Shown: positions 9,027 to 17,431 of the stretch, in pieces | How the letters are laid out: every line of letters starts with the position of its first letter | Numbering within the stretch: the first letter of the stretch is position 1 | Source: Paulinella micropora | Lineage: Eukaryota; Cercozoa; Imbricatea; Euglyphida | Direction of reading: 5' to 3' | Assembly: GCA_009731375.1 (NCBI GenBank) | Contig: BJOX01000021.1 | Span: 1,298,854 to 1,362,853, forward strand | DNA: 64,000 nucleotides | The notes under the pieces: generated by a model | What the model saw: only the letters and a program-made list of their open reading frames with translations | Told to the model about the DNA's origin: nothing | Database searches by the model: none | Position numbers and translations under genes: made by a program

Positions 9027-10016
9027 CTACTGCTTAACAACACAACGAGACAAATAGATAGACGCCACTTTGACGTATTTCAACCAAGCGGTGATGGCAC
9101 GATTAGCATTATAATCGGCCGCATAACGAAGAGTGACTTCAGCAGTTCGTGAATTATTAACTGCAAGACCAGATGCTCCAATGTGTGGAGATTGGTTGAG
9201 TGTCTGGATAATGATAGCAAATCCTCCATTTGTATCAGTTGCTGCAACATCGGAATCGCCATAAAACTTGCGAAAGTTTTCAAGCGAAACAGAAGAAGTC
9301 ATATAAGCATCACGAATCCCCATATTTGATTGGAGATTGTTGATATACAATTCTGCACATCCTCGTTGAACGGCGGCAAGAGCATCGGTGCTTCCTCCAA
9401 GTTCCATCTTCTGTTGCGGAGCATACCAATCACCAATACGGCATTGATACTGCTTATAAGGCATTTGAACAGTTCCAAGGTTATCAATACCAACGTTATC
9501 AGCAAGCACATTTTGCGTGACGATATACAAGCACTGAGCACGAGCAACGGCCTTATTTACTTGAAGATTAAAATCATCAGACGTGCCAGGATTCGCCTTT
9601 TGGTTATAATATGTTTCATAAGTGTATGGGAGACCATCTTTGCTTCCCATTTGTTCCAAAATATTTCTCTGCACGGCGGGAGCAAGAGAGAATGTTTCCA
9701 ACATAACCACTGGATTTGATACGGTGTAAGTCAAAGCAGCACCATTTAAACCAGCCGCCGCCTTTCCGTCAGTGGTGTCAATAACGGACAATGCTTCCTG
9801 AGGCGGTGCAAATGTCAAACAAAGTCTCATACCACTAATCAAAGAAGGAGGAATGAGAGTTTCTTCATTAAACACTCCCGAAAAGTAATGAAGAGGAATA
9901 CAAACCTTCAAATAATTACCAGTGCCTACGACAGTTGGAGTATTAACGGAAAAATTGACAACATCAGTAGTAGCACCTATACCACTGCTAACAGATAAAG
10001 ATTCGCGTTGTCCTGC
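9027..10016 (-). CDS. MCP: PLV/virophage-type major capsid protein, N-terminally truncated
   Basis: The frame gives about 330 residues of double-jelly-roll capsid character: a VCIPLHYFSGVFNEETLIPP strand-loop region, PPSLISGMRLCLTFAP, a KMELGGSTDALAAVQRG middle and a C-terminal end with TAEVTLRYAADYNANRAITA and TAG as stop. Virophage and PLV capsid proteins usually have 500-650 residues, so the N-terminal jelly roll is partly missing. The frame technically continues to 10070, but beyond about 10016 the DNA is GC-rich and belongs to the neighbouring locus, so those residues are not capsid. The protein would assemble trimeric hexons with the penton encoded next to it; as it stands it is probably non-functional. 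Confidence 0.7.
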   Translation of the reverse strand, partial: AGQRESLSVSSGIGATTDVVNFSVNTPTVVGTGNYLKVCIPLHYFSGVFNEETLIPPSLISGMRLCLTFAPPQEALSVIDTTDGKAAAGLNGAALTYTVSNPVVMLETFSLAPAVQRNILEQMGSKDGLPYTYETYYNQKANPGTSDDFNLQVNKAVARAQCLYIVTQNVLADNVGIDNLGTVQMPYKQYQCRIGDWYAPQQKMELGGSTDALAAVQRGCAELYINNLQSNMGIRDAYMTSSVSLENFRKFYGDSDVAATDTNGGFAIIIQTLNQSPHIGASGLAVNNSRTAEVTLRYAADYNANRAITAWLKYVKVASIYLSRCVVKQ

Positions 10017-10019
10017 CAT

Positions 10020-10513
10020 CTGTGCCTGACCGCGATAATCAGGATAATGCTCCGATGTGCGCGCTCCCACTCCAGGTAAGCCTTCTCCGGTGATGGCTGC
10101 AGCAAAATCTCAAGGCGCGCCTTGAAGCCTGCACAGCTCGTTACCTCCCAGTCGCAGTAATCTAAAGCTACCTCGGTTGGCTGCACGCCAAATTCTTCTT
10201 CGTCGCAGAGCATCATTGGCGTCAGCAGCTGAAATTGCTTCTCTCGCCAATACCAAGGTAGTTGCCGGTCCATAAAGTCCGACAGGACGCGTCTGTCCCA
10301 GCCACATTCGCCCCACAGGCACGTGAGCGCGCAGACGTTCGAGGCCCCTTTGCCTTTTTTAGTCGCCGGTGTAGCAAACCTTTAGTATACCGTCGTTCCA
10401 GGCCTTCCGCGCTGCTGAGTCGAGCTCTCTGGGATAAACGGGGGTGTTTGGCCCCGGACACTGTAGGAAAAGGGCTTGATTCATAGCGGGGTCATAGTTT
10501 TCTTCGTTCATCT
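10020..10513 (-). pseudogene. GC-rich viral gene cut by the PLV junction
   Basis: From ATG 10513 a frame of about 50 codons (MNEENYDPAMNQALFLQCPG) stops at a TAA near 10368. A shift of one base just before it opens a second stretch with a Cys cluster (CALTCLWGECGW) and then LPWYWREKQFQLLTPMMLCDEE, acidic and aromatic-rich, running to the composition boundary. Both parts look coding. The C-terminal end is replaced by the AT-rich element, so this gene appears interrupted by it. The internal break lies next to an A6 run. No family recognised. Confidence 0.35.
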
Positions 10514-10593
10514 TTTTTCTCTTTTTTTAATGTATATAACATACTAGGAGAGAAAAAAAAGAGAGAGAGAGAAAAAGAAAGAGAGAATCTCCC

Positions 10594-11421
10594 CTAGTGC
10601 AACAGTCTGTCTTCTCGGTCCGGCGCGTAAGGTTTTTTGGGCACGATGGATTCTTTGCGAAAACGCTCTTCTGCCAGATATTCACAGCGCCTGTATATAT
10701 ACTGCTTCCCGCCCCCCAGCGTAGAGCGAATTTGCACCACTTCTCCGGCCCGCACGCCCCACCACTTCGCGGCGGGGTCGGCGCTGAAGATTACGGGGAG
10801 GCCCCCCCGCTTGACTTGAAACACGGCTTCCATCTTCTTGACGTCTGTTTCCGACAGGGCTTTGTGTTCGAAAAAGTAACCCCCTCGTATGCCTGGCGGG
10901 TACAAAAAGGCGTCCTCGTCCCAGTAGTCTATGCGCCAGCCGTGCTCGGCTTCCTTCGCAGCCATCAGCTCTGCCACCGGCACTCGACGCTTGCGATGAA
11001 CCACAAGTACGCGCCGGGGCTCGCCCCCCGGTACGCGGGCCTGCAAGTCACCAAGCCAGCTCCGGACCACCTTGTTGCGCAGCGACGGCGAGCGCGGGTC
11101 ATGGGTGCGGCGCCAGAGCACCGTTACCGTAGGACCCTCTCCAGACTTTGGCTTCCAGTCTCCTGCCACGTCAGATACGTCGTTCCTTGGCTCCTCGTCG
11201 TCGTCGGGGCTGTACCCCTGTCCTTCCAGGTACTTTCTTATGTTTTCGGCCACCACCGAGCTCTGCCAGCCGCAGGGGCACTCGTACGTGTCATCTCGCG
11301 TGCTCAGAACTTCGGTGCCCCCACAATCGCTGCAGGCTTGCTTGGGGCTCCAGCCCGGCGCCACGCCCACCCCCTCCCCCCGCGCCGATGCCAACACCTC
11401 CGACAACGGGATGTCGGCCAT
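10594..11421 (-). CDS. RPB5: DNA-directed RNA polymerase subunit RPB5 with N-terminal zinc ribbon
   Basis: The C-terminal 80 residues match the RPB5/RpoH assembly domain: FFEHKALSETDVKKMEAVF (the H-x-x-L-s helix), then LPVIFSADPAAKWWGVRAG, EVVQIRSTLGGG and YIYRR, matching the family's LP-x-I-x-x-DP-x-A-R-Y-x-G-x-x-x-G-x-V-x-x-I-x-R. The preceding part (RRVLVVHRKRRVPVAE, then WRIDYWDEDAFL) fits the jaw domain. Unusually, residues about 25-52 form a zinc ribbon, CSDCGG...CPCGW, like that of TFIIB or TFIIS. The start ATG at 11421 is the last one before the N gap. At about 275 residues it is longer than cellular RPB5 (about 210). It would sit in the lower jaw of a viral RNA polymerase with RPB1. 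Confidence 0.85.
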   Translation of the reverse strand: MADIPLSEVLASARGEGVGVAPGWSPKQACSDCGGTEVLSTRDDTYECPCGWQSSVVAENIRKYLEGQGYSPDDDEEPRNDVSDVAGDWKPKSGEGPTVTVLWRRTHDPRSPSLRNKVVRSWLGDLQARVPGGEPRRVLVVHRKRRVPVAELMAAKEAEHGWRIDYWDEDAFLYPPGIRGGYFFEHKALSETDVKKMEAVFQVKRGGLPVIFSADPAAKWWGVRAGEVVQIRSTLGGGKQYIYRRCEYLAEERFRKESIVPKKPYAPDREDRLLH

Positions 11422-11504
11422 GTTGGCGGAGGTCGTGCTACTTGTGCGCAATTGTGCGACTCCCGCCAGGGAAAAAGAAGGAGAGCAGGGAGGAAAAGGG
11501 GGGG

Positions 11505-12155
11505 NNNNNNNNNNNNNNNNNNNNNNNNNNNNNNNNNNNNNNNNNNNNNNNNNNNNNNNNNNNNNNNNNNNNNNNNNNNNNNNNNNNNNNNNNNNNNNNN
11601 NNNNNNNNNNNNNNNNNNNNNNNNNNNNNNNNNNNNNNNNNNNNNNNNNNNNNNNNNNNNNNNNNNNNNNNNNNNNNNNNNNNNNNNNNNNNNNNNNNNN
11701 NNNNNNNNNNNNNNNNNNNNNNNNNNNNNNNNNNNNNNNNNNNNNNNNNNNNNNNNNNNNNNNNNNNNNNNNNNNNNNNNNNNNNNNNNNNNNNNNNNNN
11801 NNNNNNNNNNNNNNNNNNNNNNNNNNNNNNNNNNNNNNNNNNNNNNNNNNNNNNNNNNNNNNNNNNNNNNNNNNNNNNNNNNNNNNNNNNNNNNNNNNNN
11901 NNNNNNNNNNNNNNNNNNNNNNNNNNNNNNNNNNNNNNNNNNNNNNNNNNNNNNNNNNNNNNNNNNNNNNNNNNNNNNNNNNNNNNNNNNNNNNNNNNNN
12001 NNNNNNNNNNNNNNNNNNNNNNNNNNNNNNNNNNNNNNNNNNNNNNNNNNNNNNNNNNNNNNNNNNNNNNNNNNNNNNNNNNNNNNNNNNNNNNNNNNNN
12101 NNNNNNNNNNNNNNNNNNNNNNNNNNNNNNNNNNNNNNNNNNNNNNNNNNNNNNN
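11505..12155. other. assembly gap of 651 N
   Basis: The run of N is bordered by G runs on both sides. The sequence between 11422 and 11504 and between 12156 and 12181 holds no gene. The gap may hide the promoter of the RPB5 gene or a further small gene. Confidence 0.95.
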
Positions 12156-12181
12156 GGGGGGGGGGGGGGGGGGGGGGGAGC

Positions 12182-13108
12182 TCAGAGACTGGAGCCGGTA
12201 ATAATTCCCTCTCTTTCTGTGGCATACACGTAGCTCAGACGCGCTCGGACAGAGTGGATGCGCGCTAGGAGGACGCTGACGCCCATGCCACAGAGAAAGC
12301 CTATTTCGGCCATGTTGTAAAAAAGCTTTAGGGAAGCCGGGTACGAGTCGCACACTGTGTACAAATGCATTAGCCGCTCCAGCTGCCAGAGAACGTAGAT
12401 GCTCAAGAGAAAAGTAGTAGTAATAATCCAAAAGTGGCCGGCCAGCCCCGGGGGAGGGGTGCTCTCGCCCCAGGTGTAGACGGTCCATTCTTGCAGGAAC
12501 GGCTTATAAGGGCGCCAGATGAGCCAGAAGTAAGCAGCACTTGCACAGCCCATGACCACCGCCAGCGCAGCAAAGAACTGGTAGGGCAGCCAGTGTTGGC
12601 AGCAAAAGAGGATGCACAGTAAACAAAAGATTTCTAGCAAGAGACAAACCCACAAGACCACCAAAGAGTCGCTGTGCAGCAATACGATACTTCCCAAACA
12701 GGCGGTGCCAACCACCATGGCCACAGATACTAAGCACAGGTTTACCGAACAGTGCCGATAGAACGCAATTATGACCAGGGCGCTGAGCGCCAGAACCGAG
12801 ACAATGCTGAGCGGGTTATTGTAGTAGATGTCTGCAAAGCTAAAGGGCCAGCGCCCGGACGCCATGAGCGCCATCGTTAGAAAGATGTGCAGCGCCGTAA
12901 AGCCCAGCACGCGGCGCAGAAAACGCTTGCGGACGGGGTCGGGCCTCAGCCTCACCACTACCGATCTGTCCTCTAGCTCGTGCGCAATCTTGGCATTCTC
13001 CTTACGGACTTCGCCCAACCTCTTCTCTATAACACTGACGACGGCTTCGTCACACCGCCGCCGCCCGCCCCCCCCACCCCATTTCCGGCCGCTTTCTTGC
13101 CGAGGCAC
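12182..13108 (-). CDS. Bax-inhibitor-1/Lifeguard-like (TMBIM) multi-pass membrane protein
   Basis: After a charged N-terminal region of about 65 residues comes VRKRFLRRVLGFTALHIFLT, close to the opening of TMBIM/Lifeguard proteins (V-R-x-x-F-x-R-K-V-Y-x-x-L). About seven hydrophobic segments follow, including SIVSVLALSALVIIAFYRH and SVAMVVGTACLGSIVLLHS, in the family's usual rhythm. Length (308) is close to Lifeguard proteins. The family acts in ER or Golgi membranes as calcium leak channels and inhibits apoptosis; poxviruses and cytomegaloviruses carry members. The acidic calcium-site residues could not be aligned with certainty. The start at 13108 overlaps the end of the neighbouring gene by 81 bp; a later start is possible. 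A host-survival function is inference. Confidence 0.6.
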   Translation of the reverse strand: MPRQESGRKWGGGGGRRRCDEAVVSVIEKRLGEVRKENAKIAHELEDRSVVVRLRPDPVRKRFLRRVLGFTALHIFLTMALMASGRWPFSFADIYYNNPLSIVSVLALSALVIIAFYRHCSVNLCLVSVAMVVGTACLGSIVLLHSDSLVVLWVCLLLEIFCLLCILFCCQHWLPYQFFAALAVVMGCASAAYFWLIWRPYKPFLQEWTVYTWGESTPPPGLAGHFWIITTTFLLSIYVLWQLERLMHLYTVCDSYPASLKLFYNMAEIGFLCGMGVSVLLARIHSVRARLSYVYATEREGIITGSSL

Positions 13109-15204
13109 GGGGGCTTAGGTCCAGCAGAAGCTACGTTCGGGAGCTGTGGCAGAGCCACCGCTCCCGCGCAGGGAGGAGGGTTGGTGGCCTCTGGCGCCCC
13201 TGGGGGCTCCGCTGGCTTTTGTGGCTCCTGCTGCCGCTGCTCCTGCTGCCGTTGCCCATGCTGCTCTTGGATGGGGCTCCCCCCAAGGCTGGCAGCTGTG
13301 GACAGGGGCAGGCAGGGGTCGGGCTCGAGAGCCCCGTCTAAGAGCAGCGTGGACAGAGCAGACGTCTCGGAGCGTCGCTGCCCCCCCCGCCGGGCCTTGG
13401 GGTGCTTGGCGCGAGTGCGGCGCTTTTTGGTTTTGGTCTTGGGGCCTGATAATGACCAACTAGACCGAAAGTCAGAGCTCATGGCTCTGGTACAGAAAGT
13501 CCTGTACACGAGTCTATGGTACAAAATATTATATAGATATNNNNNNNNNNNNNNNNNNNNNNNNNNNNNNNNNNNNNNNNNNNNNNNNNNNNNNNNNNNN
13601 NNNNNNNNNNNNNNNNNNNNNNNNNNNNNNNNNNNNNNNNNNNNNNNNNNNNNNNNNNNNNNNNNNNNNNNNNNNNNNNNNNNNNNNNNNNNNGGCGGCG
13701 GCGGAGTTGCAAAAAGCCGATCCCGGTGGTAGTAGGGCACAGAGTCACTGTACAAACTCTGAACTAAGCAAGCCTCCTTGTCGAGGTGTGAGCTTAGGGT
13801 GTTGCGAAGGCGAATGAGCTCTAAGAGGCCGCTAAACGAACCTGGGTTAAAGACGGGCTGTAGCGATAGATCCCACCAGTAGCTGGCCAAAAGCTCCTCC
13901 TCCTCCTCCGAGCCCCGAGTTGCACTTTTGGAGTGCTCGCGGGAGTCTGCCTCCTCCAGGGCCAGCGCTCGCTCAGTCAGGAGCATGGCCTGCATGTCGC
14001 ACAAAAGCTGATTGACAAAGCCCCGGACTCCCTCCGTATGATAATAAAAGCTGTCCGTATCAAACTGGTGCTGCCTGAAAGAAGGGAGACGCGTTGTGCG
14101 AGGGTAGGAAATGTCGGAGCCGTTGCCGTTGCTAAGGAACGACGGGATGCTGAACACGCGCAGCACCATGCTGTGCCAAAGCGCGTGGCTGACCTCCTGC
14201 TCTGGGCGCACGGCCTGCCTGCTGTAGACGACGGAGCTGTTATCACGTGCCACGTTCAGTCCGGCTAGACAGGCAGTCGAGCGCAGATTCCTCCGCCGCC
14301 CTTTAGCTCCCCCTTTCCCCTCCTCTGTGCCCGCGTACTGGAGGACAGGGGGGGCGCGGACCTCTTGCAGGAAGGCCTGCCTAGCCTGCTCCAGCGCCGC
14401 GAACCCTGGGTCCAGGCGCCCGCCGTGGGCGCGGCTGTCCGCCCGCGTGTTGGGGATGGGGGGGCCCGTCGTAGAGGATAGCCCCAACTCCCATTTGGGC
14501 TGGCTATGCAGCCAGGCCTCCTCATAGATGCGGTCCACGTTGCCTTGCCGGCGCCTTGCCAGCAACACTGCGTCCAGCGCGTGGTCCAGCGTGTAGGCCA
14601 GGCGCGTATTCTCCAGCTGCAGGCGCAGCGCGTAGGTTTCCAGTAAAGATGCCATGGGGCTGTTGGGCATGCCTTCGCTGTTGGGGCGGTATGGAGGGTA
14701 CTCAACCACTACTACGGGCAGCGCGGAGCGCGGCGGCCCTTCCTCCTCCCCTTGGCCCCCCGCCTGCAACAGCGAGCGGCAGCTGTACGCCCGCCCCTGG
14801 GGCCCTTCCGTGAACGAAACCTCGAATTGCAGGACGTCTAGGCAGCTGTACACTGCCCCCAGCAAGTCGTGTTTTTGCTGTTGCAATAAACAAAAACCCT
14901 GCTTGTAAATGTTGTCTACGATGGACTGGCTGAGGTGGACGGCGTTCAGCTCGCACGTCTGTAGCAAGGGGTGGAGTGGCCTTTGTCCCCGTTGGTCTAC
15001 AATTACCAAACCACCCGCAGTAACCTGTTCCTTCACTTTGCTGAGGCTAGAGTACACGCTAGGCTCTCTGCTCATGCGCTCCAACAGTGCCAGGGCGCTG
15101 CGGCTTACACGCACACTGTTGGATGGCCACCAGCTACCCGCGGGGGCCCAGTCGTCTTCTTCTCCCAGTGCCTCCAACTTCACGGAGCTGCGCATGGGCT
15201 GCAT
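13027..15204 (-). CDS. large hypothetical protein, interrupted by an N gap
   Basis: From ATG 15204 the frame gives about 500 residues before the gap at 13541-13693: MQPMRSSVKLEALGEEDD, a helical region with several QxxxLL motifs, a Pro/Glu-rich insert, then LLELIRLRNTLSSHLDKEAC. After the gap the same frame continues as a basic, then Gln- and Pro-rich tail to 13027. That tail may instead be a separate gene, because an ATG at 13482 (MSSDFRSSWSLSGPKTKTK) follows the gap. No membrane segment and no known domain. It diverges from the membrane-protein gene at 15413, with a strong hairpin between them. Expressed as a structural or nucleic-acid-binding protein would be a guess. Confidence 0.55.
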   Translation of the reverse strand: MQPMRSSVKLEALGEEDDWAPAGSWWPSNSVRVSRSALALLERMSREPSVYSSLSKVKEQVTAGGLVIVDQRGQRPLHPLLQTCELNAVHLSQSIVDNIYKQGFCLLQQQKHDLLGAVYSCLDVLQFEVSFTEGPQGRAYSCRSLLQAGGQGEEEGPPRSALPVVVVEYPPYRPNSEGMPNSPMASLLETYALRLQLENTRLAYTLDHALDAVLLARRRQGNVDRIYEEAWLHSQPKWELGLSSTTGPPIPNTRADSRAHGGRLDPGFAALEQARQAFLQEVRAPPVLQYAGTEEGKGGAKGRRRNLRSTACLAGLNVARDNSSVVYSRQAVRPEQEVSHALWHSMVLRVFSIPSFLSNGNGSDISYPRTTRLPSFRQHQFDTDSFYYHTEGVRGFVNQLLCDMQAMLLTERALALEEADSREHSKSATRGSEEEEELLASYWWDLSLQPVFNPGSFSGLLELIRLRNTLSSHLDKEACLVQSLYSDSVPYYHRDRLFATPPPXXXXXXXXXXXXXXXXXXXXXXXXXXXXXXXXXXXXXXXXXXXXXXXXXXXXYLYNILYHRLVYRTFCTRAMSSDFRSSWSLSGPKTKTKKRRTRAKHPKARRGGQRRSETSALSTLLLDGALEPDPCLPLSTAASLGGSPIQEQHGQRQQEQRQQEPQKPAEPPGAPEATNPPPCAGAVALPQLPNVASAGPKPPCLGKKAAGNGVGGAGGGGVTKPSSVL

Positions 15205-15322
15205 CGTCTAGAGAGAGAGANNNNNNNNNNNNNNNNNNNNNNNNNNNNNNNNNNNNNNNNNNAGGGGGGGGGGAACGACTTTCTTTCCCTCCCCCCCTTT
15301 TTTTTTCTCCTTTGGCTAGTAT

Positions 15323-15361
15323 CTTTCTGTGTTGCTATACCTTGTATAGCAACACAGAAAG
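15323..15361. promoter_or_regulatory. perfect 18-bp hairpin in a divergent intergenic region
   Basis: ctttctgtgttgctatac at 15323-15340 is followed by a 3-nt loop and its exact complement at 15344-15361. It lies between the starts of two divergent genes (15204 minus and 15413 plus). In mimiviruses and pandoraviruses hairpins mark 3' ends of transcripts; here it lies in the 5' region of both genes, so a promoter or operator role, or an end signal for an overlapping transcript, are all possible. Confidence 0.6.
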
Positions 15362-15412
15362 CAGAAAGAAAAAGAGAGATAGAGATTAGCCCCCAAGGTG
15401 GGGGCCGCCAAA

Positions 15413-16882
15413 ATGACGACAGCGAGCCCATGTGGTTACACTAACATCAAGAACCATGCGTGTCTGCCCTGCAGCTGGTCGCACACTATAAGGGCCCTGG
15501 AAAAATTAGAGTGCCTCGATGGCGAGGTTACGTCTTTTCCGTCGGACTCGGCGGCCGTGTTGTACAGAGACACGAACCACTTTCGAGTCACCGTCGGAAT
15601 CTTGATCTTCGCACCCCTCGTCACTATGCTGGCAGTGGAAACTCTGGCCAGGATCTATGCACACTATGTCGACAGGACGCGAATCAAAAGTAGCAAGTCA
15701 GGAGAGCAAAGGACTGTGCCTACCAAGATTCAACTAGAATATCCTCGCTGGATGGAATTGCCCAAGTGCCTTTATGTCGTGTTGGGGGCCATTCTCATCG
15801 TATACCTAATTATAGTGCAATGGAGAGAGGAAAGCGGGCTCAACGATTTCCTGATGCTATTCTTACTGGAGGCGCTTCTTTTTATTGCCTACGGCTTTGC
15901 CGCCGCTGTATTTGCAATGTTTCCGCAGGCCATCGCTATCTACGCCTACGAGATCTGCAACTGCTTGTTTTACAGCGCCGTCACCATCGTGTATGCCATT
16001 GTGTGGAGCTGGGCGCCGTCGTCGCAGCGGTACCAGGACGCTGCGGCTTGGGGTTTAATCGGTGTTTTCGCCATGGGGCTTGCTGCGCTCGGGCTGGCAT
16101 TCCAGGAGGTTTACCGGAGGGCAAAGTACGGGCCAGCGTATGGTTCGCTCTGGCTGATAGAAGAAATCAACTTGGGAGCCTGGGGCGACGTCGTCAAAAC
16201 AGATAATGGTGAAGACCAGATCAATATCTGGAAAGATGTTGTAAAAAGTTCTATTCGAAAGCAGGCAGATAAAGTCAAGTTTGATTTGAACAGGGAGTTG
16301 ATACACGGAGGCTTTCTGTCGCGCTCTCTTTTCTGGGTGGGCACTCTTATGCAGCTGGTAGCGTTTGCTGCCAAAGGCCCGTATTGGGTAGCAATGTTAC
16401 CAACCGCGTCTAGTGTCTGCCAAACACAACTCACACTCTATGGCACCGCCTTGGCACTGTTGGCGCTGATTGTGTTTGCGTCCTTGCTCGTTTTTTCTGT
16501 TCACAGCAACAGAACGAACAAGGTACCGTCATCCGAAGAAGAAGATGAAGCAGCAAAAAGAGAAAAAATAACAGAAAAGGCAGTTGAAAATCTTGCAAAC
16601 AATCTGTCTTTCTGGGATGCTCGTGGCGCAAAACGCTCTCGCAGCTCAAGGCGGAAGCATACCGGGGATCCGGAATCGTCGTCGTCATCATCATCATCGG
16701 AGGGGGTGTCACTACAAAAACAAGGGCTAAACGTAAATGTATTGAAATATTTGCTAGCTCGGACTTCCTCGCCTTATGGAATCTTGGCTGTCCTATATCT
16801 TCTCAGAGAGCAAGAATTGCTTGAGGCTCAAGTGCCTCCGGAACTTTTCAGAATGGAGGCCAACTACGCCGGCGATGAATGA
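15413..16882 (+). CDS. multi-pass membrane protein, family unknown
   Basis: I choose the ATG at 15413 because it is preceded by gccgccaaa, a Kozak-type context; the frame extends five codons further without another ATG. The protein (about 489 residues) has a Cys-containing N-terminal region, then about seven hydrophobic segments: one near residue 60 (FRVTVGILIFAPLVTML), four between about 115 and 230 (for example LPKCLYVVLGAILIVYLIIV), and two near 310-365. A charged, Ser-rich cytoplasmic tail follows with the run SSSSSSSSEG. A seven-segment layout recalls a receptor, but no family signature is present. It is next to the TMBIM-like gene, so this corner of the genome is rich in membrane proteins. 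Confidence 0.7.
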   Translation: MTTASPCGYTNIKNHACLPCSWSHTIRALEKLECLDGEVTSFPSDSAAVLYRDTNHFRVTVGILIFAPLVTMLAVETLARIYAHYVDRTRIKSSKSGEQRTVPTKIQLEYPRWMELPKCLYVVLGAILIVYLIIVQWREESGLNDFLMLFLLEALLFIAYGFAAAVFAMFPQAIAIYAYEICNCLFYSAVTIVYAIVWSWAPSSQRYQDAAAWGLIGVFAMGLAALGLAFQEVYRRAKYGPAYGSLWLIEEINLGAWGDVVKTDNGEDQINIWKDVVKSSIRKQADKVKFDLNRELIHGGFLSRSLFWVGTLMQLVAFAAKGPYWVAMLPTASSVCQTQLTLYGTALALLALIVFASLLVFSVHSNRTNKVPSSEEEDEAAKREKITEKAVENLANNLSFWDARGAKRSRSSRRKHTGDPESSSSSSSSEGVSLQKQGLNVNVLKYLLARTSSPYGILAVLYLLREQELLEAQVPPELFRMEANYAGDE

Positions 16883-17155
16883 GTAGAGCTACAACAACGA
16901 AAGAGAAAAAAAGGAAAGAAATTTTTTAATTCTTGCATTGATTTTTGGTCTCCTCGATTTAATTAAAAGTCCTCTTCATAAAAAGAATGGCGGGCTTGCT
17001 GCTGCTGATGGTGATAGTCCGGCTCAGCGACGACGACGGCGGCGGCGGCGTCGGCGTCGGGTGTCTGCGCGGAGAGAGCCAGGGGGAAGCCCTGGGATGA
17101 CCCCGCGCAGGGCTCGTCGGGCCAAGACGGGCTGTGCAGCCCCCCGCCCCCGGCC

Positions 17156-17395
17156 TCAACTGCGGGGGAGGAGGCCGGCGGCGGGGGTCTGGGGCAGGTC
17201 GTTAGCGTCTGCGCCCTCGCGGGGCGCGGCACAGCGCGGGGGTGGCCCCGGGGCGGGTGTGCTGCGCGAGGGTGGGGATGCGGCAGCGGAGGCGCCGTAT
17301 CCAGGAAAGGAAGGCGAGTTGGGGTCGGGGGAAGGCACGGGGCCGCTATAGGCGGGAGATAGGGGCTCGTAGTCGTTGCTGCTCCAGCAAGGGGG

Positions 17396-17431
<36 letters not shown>

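Larger units (their letters stand above)
890..10020. mobile_element. AT-rich polinton-like virus / virophage-type element, truncated
   Basis: Between about 890 and 10,020 the base composition drops sharply to AT-rich and returns to GC-rich within a few tens of bases at the right edge. Inside are a double-jelly-roll major capsid protein (9027-10016), a penton-like minor capsid protein (8148-8946), a structural-protein fragment (7531-7893), a tyrosine recombinase (6230-7234) and small Cys-rich or Lys/Tyr-rich proteins. This gene set is typical of polinton-like viruses and virophages. No packaging ATPase or maturation protease is seen, and the capsid gene is cut at the right junction, so the element is incomplete or the junction is an assembly join. 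A piggyBac-like transposon interrupts it at 3276-6200. The left edge is less certain, falling in simple repeats. Confidence 0.65.

Noticed and set aside
10597-12201. Long plus-strand frames across the gap opposite RPB5
   Set aside because: Shadow frames; the minus strand holds a clear RPB5 and the N run lengthens the frames artificially.
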